A stretch of DNA of 64,000 bases from Salegentibacter tibetensis (GTDB lineage: Bacteria; Bacteroidota; Bacteroidia; Flavobacteriales; Flavobacteriaceae), in assembly GCF_020164485.1 (NCBI RefSeq), contig NZ_JAIQZA010000002.1, forward strand, positions 1 to 64,000, read 5' to 3'. The notes under the pieces were generated by a model. The model was given only the letters and a program-made list of their open reading frames with translations, was not told the DNA's origin and did no database searches. Below, piece by piece: positions 35,103-42,497 of this stretch (the first letter of the stretch is position 1; every line of letters starts with the position of its first letter). The translations under genes were made by a program, and so were the position numbers.

Positions 35103-35513
35103 CTAGAGATTCAGCGGAAGGGTATAACTTATTTTTGTGGGTTTCCCTCCACGGGTTCCCGGTTTCATGTCGGGCATTTTTTTAAGCATATTTTCAACAG
35201 CAGCAATTACCGGTTTTTGATCACCTTTTACTGAAGTTACTACTGTTTTCCCAGCTTCATCTATATGCATTTTCACGACAACCTTTCCTCTTATAAATTC
35301 CCCCTTTTCATTACGCGGATATTTATAATTGTTCTTAACGTGTTCCATCAATTTTTGATTGAAACAGGTTTTTTGGTCTTCACTGGATTCGCATCCCGGC
35401 CATACCGGTGCCTTTTCTTTTACAGTAACCGTATTTCCTTCTACATTAACATCATCTTGTGCAAATGCAAAAGTACCGGTAAAAAGAAAAAAGCAAAACA
35501 TTAATTTTTTCAT
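35103..35513 (-). CDS. TonB C-terminal-like periplasmic protein, paralogue 1
   Basis: This 136-residue exported protein has a signal peptide ending AFAQ. The mature part carries the motif PVWPGCESSEDQKTCFNQKL with two Cys, then YKYP and a TonB-like beta domain (GKVVVKMHIDEAGKTVV, KKMPDMKPGTRGGK). It resembles the C-terminal energy-transducer domain of TonB but lacks the N-terminal membrane anchor and proline linker, so it cannot work as a normal TonB. It is a tandem paralogue of the gene 33 bases upstream. The two cysteines may form a disulfide. Confidence 0.82.
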   Translation of the reverse strand: MKKLMFCFFLFTGTFAFAQDDVNVEGNTVTVKEKAPVWPGCESSEDQKTCFNQKLMEHVKNNYKYPRNEKGEFIRGKVVVKMHIDEAGKTVVTSVKGDQKPVIAAVENMLKKMPDMKPGTRGGKPTKISYTLPLNL

Positions 35514-35546
35514 AGCTCGGAATTTGAGGTTTTTAGACCATAATTT

Positions 35547-35924
35547 TTAGAAATTGAACGGAACGGTAAAATTACGGTCGTCAGGTTCTCCCTGTAAAGT
35601 TCCAGGTTCCATATCAGGAATTTTTTGTATCATTTCCTTAGCCGCGGCATTCACTTTTGGCTCAGGTCCTTCAACCGAATTAACAACTACTTTTCCTTCC
35701 TCAGTTACTTTAAAAGAGATTTCTACTTTTCCGCGAACGTAATCACCATCTTCGGTTTGCGGATACTCATAATTTTCTCTAACGTGTTGAGATAGTTTTT
35801 GATTAAAACAGGCTTTTACGTCTTCGGCGTCTTCACAACCTGGCCAAACCGGCGAAGTTTGCTGGGCTTGAGCACTGGTTAAACCTCCAACTACAAAACA
35901 TGCGATAAGCATTAACTTTTTCAT
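35547..35924 (-). CDS. TonB C-terminal-like periplasmic protein, paralogue 2
   Basis: This 125-residue exported protein (signal peptide ending AQAQ) has the same layout as its downstream neighbour. It has the motif PVWPGCEDAEDVKACFNQKL with two Cys, the YEYP segment and a TonB-like fold (GKVEISFKVTEEGKVVV, QKIPDMEPGTLQGE). The two genes clearly arose by tandem duplication. The standalone TonB-like domain implies a periplasmic binding role, but neither partner nor substrate is known. It lies 32 bases downstream of thyA on the same strand. Confidence 0.82.
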   Translation of the reverse strand: MKKLMLIACFVVGGLTSAQAQQTSPVWPGCEDAEDVKACFNQKLSQHVRENYEYPQTEDGDYVRGKVEISFKVTEEGKVVVNSVEGPEPKVNAAAKEMIQKIPDMEPGTLQGEPDDRNFTVPFNF

Positions 35925-35956
35925 AAACTTTAAAATTTTAATTAAATTATTTTGGG

Positions 35957-36781
35957 TTATACCGCAACCTTAGCTTTTATGCCGGGATGCGGGTTATAAT
36001 CTTCTAATATAAAATCTTTATAGTCAAATGCAAAAATATCTTTTACCTCGGGGTTGATTTTCATTTTCGGTAAAGCTCTCGGTTCCCTGGAAAGTTGCAG
36101 TTTCACCTGTTCCATATGGTTACTGTAAATATGAATATCGCCAAAAGTGTGAATAAAATCTCCGGCTTCATACCCACAAACCTGAGCCATCATCATCGTT
36201 AAAAGGGCATAAGAAGCAATATTAAAAGGTACGCCCAGAAACACATCGGCGCTTCTTTGATATAGCTGAAGTGAAAGTCTGCCATCGGCTACGTAGAATT
36301 GAAAAAATGCGTGGCAGGGCGGGAGTGCAGCTTTTCCGTTGGCTACATTTTCTGAAAAAGATTTTGAAGAATCCGGCAATACAGAAGGATTCCAGGCCGA
36401 AACCAACATCCTGCGGCTATTCGGGTTCTTTTTCAGGGTATCAATAATTTCTTTGATCTGGTCTATTTCTTCGTTGTTCCAGTTACGCCATTGCTTACCA
36501 TAAACCGGGCCCAGGTCGCCATTTTCATCGGCCCATTCGTTCCAAATTCTTACTCCGTTTTCCTGAAGGTATTTTACGTTGGTGTCGCCTTTTAAAAACC
36601 ACAGCAATTCATAAATAATAGATTTTAGATGTAGTTTTTTGGTAGTTACCATTGGGAAGCCTTCGCTTAAATCGAAGCGTAACTGATGGCCAAAAATGCT
36701 TCTGGTACCCGTTCCGGTACGATCACCTTTGTCGGTTCCGTTATCTAAAATATGCTGTAAAAGATCCTGGTATTGTTTCAT
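35957..36781 (-). CDS. thyA: Thymidylate synthase
   Basis: ThyA converts dUMP to dTMP using methylene-tetrahydrofolate, yielding dihydrofolate that FolA recycles. The N-terminal [12 protein letters not shown] includes the phosphate-binding Arg. The nucleophile Cys156 is in [13 protein letters not shown], and [16 protein letters not shown] is the conserved dUMP-binding region. A short insert (about ten residues, near 138-150) before the active site makes it 274 residues instead of about 264. The family signature is intact. Confidence 0.97.
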   Translation of the reverse strand: MKQYQDLLQHILDNGTDKGDRTGTGTRSIFGHQLRFDLSEGFPMVTTKKLHLKSIIYELLWFLKGDTNVKYLQENGVRIWNEWADENGDLGPVYGKQWRNWNNEEIDQIKEIIDTLKKNPNSRRMLVSAWNPSVLPDSSKSFSENVANGKAALPPCHAFFQFYVADGRLSLQLYQRSADVFLGVPFNIASYALLTMMMAQVCGYEAGDFIHTFGDIHIYSNHMEQVKLQLSREPRALPKMKINPEVKDIFAFDYKDFILEDYNPHPGIKAKVAV

Positions 36782-36866
36782 ATCCTGAATAGAAGAAAAT
36801 TATTTCAGCTAAAATAGGAAACAAGTGTATTAAATAAAATTCCGCAGAAGATTTAACGTTCTAAAT

Positions 36867-38579
36867 TTAGCCAATTATCATTCCGGCAATTGTAGCCGAA
36901 AGAAGCGAAGCAATGGTACCGCCAATTAAAGCCTTCATTCCAAATTCAGATAAAGTTTTTCTCTGTCCTGGTGCCAGGGAACCAATTCCACCAATCTGGA
37001 TTCCTATAGATGCAAAATTGGCAAAGCCGCAAAGCATATATGTCGCCATAATTACTGATTTTTCGTAACTAAGGCTAAGTGCGTTTGCTGTATTTTTAAG
37101 TTCTGCCAATTGCACATAACCTACAAATTCGCTTGCCGCGAGTTTAATACCAAGCAATTGCCCCATTAGCATCATATCTTCTTTGGCAACACCAATAAGC
37201 CACATTAAAGGAGCGAAAATGGTTCCTAAAATGGCTTCAAGGGAAAAACCTGAATAAGGTGTGTTTTCAGCTAAGAAAGTATTTATGCCGGTCCAGGAAC
37301 CGGTCCAGTTCAGTACATAATTGATCATTGCAATAAAGGCGATAAAAACCAAAAGCATCGCCGCCACATTCGCTGCAAGTTTTAAACCTTCGGTTGTTCC
37401 GTTAGCGATGGCATCAAGAATATTAGAGCCTATTTTATCAGAAGAAACATCTACGTTAGTGTTGATTTTATTTTGTTGCGGATATAATAATTTTGAAACC
37501 ACAATTGCACCCGGCGCTGCCATTACTGAAGCAGCTAATAAATGTTTTGCAAATTGAAGTCTAAGCACAGGATCATCACCACCCAAAAAGCCTATATAAG
37601 CCGCTAGAACACCACCGGCAACCGTTGCCATACCACCAATCATTACCAGCAAAATTTCTGAACGCGTCATACGTTCCAGATAGGCTTTAATCATAAGCGG
37701 GGCTTCGGTTTGGCCAAGGAAGATATTCCCCGCTACACTTAAGCTTTCTGCACCGGAAATTCCCAGTAATTTGGTAAGTATCCAGGCTAATCCTTTAACC
37801 ACAATTTGAATGACACCCAGGTAAAATAAAACCGAGGTTAGGGCTGAAAAGAAAATAATTGTTGGTAAAACCTGAAATAGGAAAATAAAGCCGAAACTTT
37901 CTACATCCATCATCCCGCCAAGCAAAAATTCGCTTCCTGCCGCAGTAAAATCGAGAATAAGAACAAAAATATTCCCTACAAATTCAAATATATTCTGAAT
38001 AAAAGTAATTTTCAAAACGCCAATAGCGAGCAGTAACTGTGCCGCCAAACCAATTCCAACAGTTTTCCAGTTAATCGCTTTCCTATTACTACTGAATAAA
38101 AATGCAATGATAAGCAAGGTGAACATTCCCAGCGCACCACGTCCAATACTACTTGCAGAAAGTCCCGCACTCGGGATCATTTCTTTTGCTATAGGAGCAG
38201 GGATTACCTCCGTGGGATCGTTAAACCCGGTATCTATAAAAGTAAATTTCTGGTTAGCCTGGTTTATCACCATGCTGGAATCTGTAAGCGTAGAAACCCT
38301 GTAATTTACAATACTGTCCTGGGGGGTATTATAAAAGAGTACAAGGAGTTTATTCTGAAAGATGTAATCCCCTTTTGCAAGGGTGTCTTCAGCTTTACTG
38401 ATACTGAATGAACCCTCGTCTAAATCTAAGATGTTACCATTAACGAAAATGTCCTGGCTGGCATTTTCCTGTGCCTTATCTAAAGTCCAGGTTTTTGAAA
38501 TGTTTTGAGAAAAAGTGCTGGTCACACTAAGTAGAACTAAAATCAGGCAAAACCAGGTTTTATTCATAAAGGCAGGCAT
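36867..38579 (-). CDS. CNT-family nucleoside transporter with N-terminal beta-rich domain
   Basis: The C-terminal 430 residues form a concentrative nucleoside transporter (NupC/CNT) with about ten membrane helices and family motifs such as GQTEAPLMIKAYLERMTRSE and YMLCGFANFASIGIQIGG. The first 130 residues are unusual: a signal peptide (to about residue 24, TFSQ) followed by a lipocalin-like or DUF-type beta segment (TWTLDKAQENASQ, LLVLFYNTPQDS) on the periplasmic side. The start codon overlaps the upstream stop as TAATG, implying coupling with the nuclease gene. A second ATG four codons in is possible. Confidence 0.9.
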   Translation of the reverse strand: MPAFMNKTWFCLILVLLSVTSTFSQNISKTWTLDKAQENASQDIFVNGNILDLDEGSFSISKAEDTLAKGDYIFQNKLLVLFYNTPQDSIVNYRVSTLTDSSMVINQANQKFTFIDTGFNDPTEVIPAPIAKEMIPSAGLSASSIGRGALGMFTLLIIAFLFSSNRKAINWKTVGIGLAAQLLLAIGVLKITFIQNIFEFVGNIFVLILDFTAAGSEFLLGGMMDVESFGFIFLFQVLPTIIFFSALTSVLFYLGVIQIVVKGLAWILTKLLGISGAESLSVAGNIFLGQTEAPLMIKAYLERMTRSEILLVMIGGMATVAGGVLAAYIGFLGGDDPVLRLQFAKHLLAASVMAAPGAIVVSKLLYPQQNKINTNVDVSSDKIGSNILDAIANGTTEGLKLAANVAAMLLVFIAFIAMINYVLNWTGSWTGINTFLAENTPYSGFSLEAILGTIFAPLMWLIGVAKEDMMLMGQLLGIKLAASEFVGYVQLAELKNTANALSLSYEKSVIMATYMLCGFANFASIGIQIGGIGSLAPGQRKTLSEFGMKALIGGTIASLLSATIAGMIIG

Positions 38580-39202
38580 TATTTGCGTTTGGAAATTTCA
38601 TCCCTAATGCGTGCCGCTTTTTCGTAGTCTTCATTATTAACGGCCTGGGAGAGCAAAGTTTTTAGTTCGTCTAAGGATAATTTTTTGTAATTGGTATCGT
38701 CAGATTTTATATCGATGTCATCAGGAAGTAATTCCTCTGAAATTATTTCTTCTTCGTGTTTTTCTGAAGCTGCCTGTTCGCCTTCGTCTCCTTTCAGGAA
38801 TATTCCTGCTTTATCAAGAATATTCTTATAAGTAAAAATTGGGGCGTCAAACCTTAGGGCTAAAGCAATGGCATCGCTGGTACGCGCGTCAACAATTTCC
38901 TCTATCTTATCGCGTTCACAAATAAGGCTGGAATAAAAAACACCGTCTACCAGTTTATGGATAATAACCTGCTTTACGGTAATCTCAAACCTATCGGCAA
39001 AATTTTTAAAAAGGTCGTGGGTTAAGGGACGTGGGGGTTTTATCTCTTTTTCTAAAGCAATCGCAATAGATTGCGCTTCAAAAGCTCCAATAACTATGGG
39101 AAGTTTACGTTCTCCCTCTACCTCGCTTAAGATTAAAGCGTAAGCACCGTTTTGGGTTTGACTATAAGAAATTCCTTTTATATTAAGGCGCACTAAACTC
39201 AT
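38579..39202 (-). CDS. Bifunctional nuclease family protein with UVR motif
   Basis: Residues 1-135 match the bifunctional nuclease (BFN/DUF151) domain: LPIVIGAFEAQSIAIAL, the RPLTHDLF segment and VDARTSDAIALALRF. The C-terminal 40 residues (LDELKTLLSQAV, NEDYEKAARIRDEI) are a UVR motif as found in UvrB/UvrC, which mediates protein contacts. The family is conserved in Bacteroidetes; nuclease activity is reported for some members. Its stop overlaps the start of the nucleoside transporter gene, suggesting shared expression and perhaps nucleotide salvage, which is inference. Confidence 0.9.
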   Translation of the reverse strand: MSLVRLNIKGISYSQTQNGAYALILSEVEGERKLPIVIGAFEAQSIAIALEKEIKPPRPLTHDLFKNFADRFEITVKQVIIHKLVDGVFYSSLICERDKIEEIVDARTSDAIALALRFDAPIFTYKNILDKAGIFLKGDEGEQAASEKHEEEIISEELLPDDIDIKSDDTNYKKLSLDELKTLLSQAVNNEDYEKAARIRDEISKRK

Positions 39203-39215
39203 ATATCATAAATTA

Positions 39216-39264
39216 AAAAGGGCTGTCTAAAGCAGGACTTTCACCGTATTTAGACAGCCCTTTT
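39216..39264 (-). terminator. Terminator downstream of etfA
   Basis: Perfect 16-base arms AAAAGGGCTGTCTAAA/TTTAGACAGCCCTTTT enclose 17 bases, 21 bases after the etfA stop, with TTTTT following leftwards. Confidence 0.82.
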
Positions 39265-39285
39265 AAGGGGTGCAAGTTATAAAAA

Positions 39286-40248
39286 TTATGCGTTTTTCGC
39301 TTTAAATTCCTTAAGTTTCTCGTTTAGCTTAGGTACGATCTCAAAAGCATCACCAACCACACCGTAGTCTGCAGCCTTAAAGAAAGGTGCTTCCGGATCG
39401 TTGTTGATCACTACTTTGGTCTTGGCAGCATTAATTCCCGCTAAGTGCTGAATAGCTCCTGAAATTCCCACAGCGATGTAAAGGTTAGAAGCTACAGGCT
39501 TCCCTGTTTGCCCAACGTGTTCGCTATGCGGCCTCCAGCCCATATCACTCACGGGTTTGGAACATGCGGTTGCAGCACCAAGTATATCGGCCATTTCTTC
39601 GATCATTCCCCAGTTTTCGGGACCTTTAAGTCCGCGACCACCGGAAACTACGATTTCTGCATCAGCGATTGTTACTTTGTCCTTGGCCTTATCTACCGAT
39701 TCTACATTTACTGAAAAATCACCGTCTTTTAATTCAGGTGAAAAGTCTTCAACGATAGCGTCACCCTGGTTTTCCCTTAAACCGAAAGCATTTTGAGACA
39801 ATCCCACGATTTTCACATCGGTAGTAATTTTGGTGAAATTGAATGCTTTATTGGTAAAAGCGCTTCGTTTAACCGTAAAAGGATCTGTACTTTCAGGAGC
39901 AGCCATTACGTTTGAAGCGTAACCGGCATTTAAATGAACGGCTAAAAGCGGAGCTAAATATTTGCTATTTGCACTCTGGCTTACCACAACTATTTTACTT
40001 CCTTCTTTTTCTGCAGCTTGTTTCAAGGCATCGGCGTAAGCTTCAGCATTGAATTTGCTTAATTTATCATTCTGGATGTTAAGCACTTTGCTAACACCAT
40101 ATTGTCCAAGTTCAGAAGTATCGGCAGCGTTAAAACTAACTGCAACTACTTCATCGCCACCGGCTACTTCTTTTGCATAAGAAGCAACTTCAAAAGCAGC
40201 TTTTTTAAACTTGCCGTCTTCGGTTTCTGTATATACTAAAACTGACAT
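39286..40248 (-). CDS. etfA: Electron transfer flavoprotein subunit alpha
   Basis: This is the large subunit of ETF, which carries FAD and passes electrons from acyl-CoA and other dehydrogenases to the membrane quinone pool. The C-terminal FAD domain shows VSGGRGLKGPENW, ACSKPVSDMGW, HVGQTGKPVASNLYIAVGIS and GAIQHLAGI, and ends in the typical GDAFEIVPKLNEKLK. The length of 320 residues is normal. etfB lies upstream on the same strand, with an unusually long 147-base spacer filled with repeats. Confidence 0.96.
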   Translation of the reverse strand: MSVLVYTETEDGKFKKAAFEVASYAKEVAGGDEVVAVSFNAADTSELGQYGVSKVLNIQNDKLSKFNAEAYADALKQAAEKEGSKIVVVSQSANSKYLAPLLAVHLNAGYASNVMAAPESTDPFTVKRSAFTNKAFNFTKITTDVKIVGLSQNAFGLRENQGDAIVEDFSPELKDGDFSVNVESVDKAKDKVTIADAEIVVSGGRGLKGPENWGMIEEMADILGAATACSKPVSDMGWRPHSEHVGQTGKPVASNLYIAVGISGAIQHLAGINAAKTKVVINNDPEAPFFKAADYGVVGDAFEIVPKLNEKLKEFKAKNA

Positions 40249-40262
40249 ATCTATATTTTTTT

Positions 40263-40386
40263 GTCATTTCCGTGTAGACGGAAATCTATTAATTTTTTAG
40301 TCATTTCCGCGTCCCGATAACCATTGGGAACGGAAATCTATTTTTAATTTTATTCCAAACCTCACAGGTTTGAAAACCTGTGAGGT
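40263..40386. repeat. Repeat-filled spacer between etfB and etfA
   Basis: Two related units start GTCATTTCCG and end CGGAAATCTATT (40263-40290 and 40300-40342), each able to fold on CCG...CGG. A perfect hairpin with 13-base arms ACCTCACAGGTTT/AAACCTGTGAGGT (40359-40386) follows. These look like mobile palindromic intergenic repeats inserted inside an operon. Confidence 0.75.
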
Positions 40387-40395
40387 CTTCTTTTT

Positions 40396-41142
40396 TTATA
40401 TCGCTTTTGCTTCGTTATGAAGTAAATCTATCAATTCATCAAGATTTTCTGGGTCAACGAGTTTTACATCTCCTTTTGGAGCCGGTTTTTCAAATTTCAC
40501 AGCTTCCGTTTGAGTTGAAACTTCTTCGGCAGCAACTACATTGAGAGGTTTTTTACGCGCTTGCATAATTCCACGCATATTTGGGATCTTAAGGTCGCTT
40601 TCTTCAACCAAACCTTTTTGGCCACCAATTACAAGTGGAAGGGAAGCAGTTAAAGTTTCCTTACCGCCGTCTATTTCACGAATAGCCGTAGCTTTATCGC
40701 CTTCAATTTCTAAACTAATACAATTATTCACAAAATTAGCATCCAGAATTGCTGCAAGCATTCCCGGCACCATTCCGCCGTTGTAATCTATAGATTCACG
40801 GCCGGCGATAATAAGATCGTATTCGCCTTCTTTGGCAACTTTTGCAAGTTGTTTGGCTACCTGGAAACCATCGGTAGCAGGAGTATCAACTCTTATTGCG
40901 TTATCGGCTCCAATAGCCAGAGCTTTTCTTAAAGTCGGTTCGGTTTGAGCACTACCTACATTAACTACATCTACACTTGCGCCTTGTTTTTCTTTAAACC
41001 ACATAGCGCGGGTAAGTCCAAATTCATCATTCGGGTTAATTACAAAATTCACTCCGTTGGTATCAAATTTCGAATCGCCGTCGGTGAAATTGATTTTTGA
41101 GGTAGTATCAGGAACGTGACTAATACATACTAATATTTTCAT
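40396..41142 (-). CDS. etfB: Electron transfer flavoprotein subunit beta
   Basis: This is the small ETF subunit, which binds AMP and docks the alpha subunit. The start MKILVCISHVPDTTSKI is typical, as are INPNDEFGLTRAMWFKE, IIAGRESIDYNGG and LPLVIGGQKGLVEESDL. The 248 residues are full length. Expression is probably from the divergent region upstream, where TAACTTCG (41187-41180 read leftwards) is one mismatch from the -7 consensus. It shares this 309-base region with the PDH beta-subunit gene. Confidence 0.96.
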   Translation of the reverse strand: MKILVCISHVPDTTSKINFTDGDSKFDTNGVNFVINPNDEFGLTRAMWFKEKQGASVDVVNVGSAQTEPTLRKALAIGADNAIRVDTPATDGFQVAKQLAKVAKEGEYDLIIAGRESIDYNGGMVPGMLAAILDANFVNNCISLEIEGDKATAIREIDGGKETLTASLPLVIGGQKGLVEESDLKIPNMRGIMQARKKPLNVVAAEEVSTQTEAVKFEKPAPKGDVKLVDPENLDELIDLLHNEAKAI

Positions 41143-41451
41143 TATAGCGAGTTTTTTAAATTTATATCGATTTCGTTTACGAAGTTACATAATTTAATTC
41201 AGAAAATGCTATGCATGCATAATAAAATTTATGTTTTTTAATTCTTTAAATTTTATTGAATTCCTAAATAAATCATAAATAACATAATTAAAAAACAGAA
41301 ATCATCGTAAAAATTACTTTTTTACTAATAGTAAAAGTGGGCTCTGTTGTCGATATGCAGGGCTTTTAAATTTTTGTGGATTAATAGTGGGGAAAACTTC
41401 ATTGAATTACTATTTTTGTGCTTTCAAGATATATAAATAGTATAGCATATA
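41143..41451. other. Divergent regulatory region between etfB and pdhB
   Basis: This 309-base gap has no gene. It is AT-rich and contains outward promoter-like elements on both strands, TAACTTCG towards etfB and TATTTTTG towards pdhB, each without an obvious TTG partner at ideal distance. ATGCATGCAT at 41212 is a small palindrome. Confidence 0.45.
41411..41418 (+). promoter_or_regulatory. Candidate -7 element of the pdhB promoter
   Basis: TATTTTTG matches TAnnTTTG exactly and lies 33 bases before the ATG. No TTG is found at the usual upstream distance, so the site is tentative. Confidence 0.4.
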
Positions 41452-42432
41452 ATGAAGACAATTCAATTTAGGGAAGCCGTTCAGCAAGCGATGAGCGAAG
41501 AGATGCGAAAGGACGAGTCTATTTATTTAATGGGCGAGGAAGTAGCAGAATATAATGGTGCTTATAAAGCCTCTAAAGGTATGTTGGACGAATTTGGCCC
41601 AGATCGTGTAATAGATACCCCAATTGCTGAGCTTGGATTTTCAGGAATTGGTGTGGGTTCAGCGATGAATGGCAACAGGCCAATCATTGAATTTATGACC
41701 TTTAACTTCTCTTTAGTTGGAATTGACCAGATAATAAACAACGCGGCGAAAATGCGCCAAATGAGTGGTGGGCAGTTCAATATTCCTATCGTGTTTAGAG
41801 GGCCAACTGCTTCTGCAGGACAATTGGGTGCAACGCATTCCCAGGCTTTTGAAAGCTGGTTTGCCAACTGCCCCGGCTTAAAAGTTATTGTTCCATCTAA
41901 CCCATATGATGCTAAAGGTTTGCTTAAAGCTGCGATTCGTGATGATGATCCTGTAATCTTTATGGAAAGCGAGCAAATGTATGGTGATAAAGGCGAAGTA
42001 CCGGAAGATGAGTACGTCATCGAGATTGGAAAAGCCGATATTAAAAGAGAAGGTAGTGATGTAACTATTGTTTCTTTCGGAAAAATTATCAAAGAAGCCT
42101 ACAAGGCAGCTGATAAATTAGCTGAAGACGATATTTCCTGTGAGATCATAGATCTTAGAACTATTCGCCCAATGGATCACGAAACCATTTTGGAGTCGGT
42201 TAAGAAAACCAACCGTTTAGTGATTTTGGAAGAAGCCTGGCCTTTTGGAAATATTGCTACTGAAATCACTTACCAGGTACAGTCTAAAGCTTTCGATTAT
42301 TTAGATGCGCCAATCGTGAAAATAAACACTGCCGATACTCCGGCACCGTATTCTCCTGTATTGCTTAAAGAATGGTTGCCAAACAGCGACGATGTAATTA
42401 AAGCGGTTAAGCAGGTTATGTATATTGACTAA
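41452..42432 (+). CDS. pdhB: Pyruvate dehydrogenase E1 component, beta subunit
   Basis: This is the beta subunit of the thiamine-dependent E1 of pyruvate (alpha-ketoacid) dehydrogenase, which decarboxylates pyruvate for acetyl-CoA formation. Typical blocks are LMGEEVAEYNGAYKASKG with the TPP-activating Glu, DTPIAELGFSGIGVGSAM, EFMTFNFS, GPTASAGQLGATHSQAFE and the C-terminal EEAWPFGNIATEI. At 326 residues it is full length. The alpha subunit is not adjacent. The specific assignment to pyruvate rests on overall similarity to Bacteroidetes PdhB and is likely but not certain. Confidence 0.93.
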   Translation: MKTIQFREAVQQAMSEEMRKDESIYLMGEEVAEYNGAYKASKGMLDEFGPDRVIDTPIAELGFSGIGVGSAMNGNRPIIEFMTFNFSLVGIDQIINNAAKMRQMSGGQFNIPIVFRGPTASAGQLGATHSQAFESWFANCPGLKVIVPSNPYDAKGLLKAAIRDDDPVIFMESEQMYGDKGEVPEDEYVIEIGKADIKREGSDVTIVSFGKIIKEAYKAADKLAEDDISCEIIDLRTIRPMDHETILESVKKTNRLVILEEAWPFGNIATEITYQVQSKAFDYLDAPIVKINTADTPAPYSPVLLKEWLPNSDDVIKAVKQVMYID

Positions 42433-42497
42433 ACCAGAAATACCTATAAATTTGAAACTTCATCGGATGCTTATTCGGTGAAGTTTTTTTTTGTCTT

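Noticed and set aside
40263-40386. CRISPR-like array in the etf spacer
   Set aside because: Only two imperfect palindromic units of unequal length are present, without regular spacers or cas genes.
41562-42092. 176-codon open frame on the minus strand inside pdhB
   Set aside because: It lies entirely antisense to a well-supported gene, has no recognisable domain and arises from codon bias of the sense frame.
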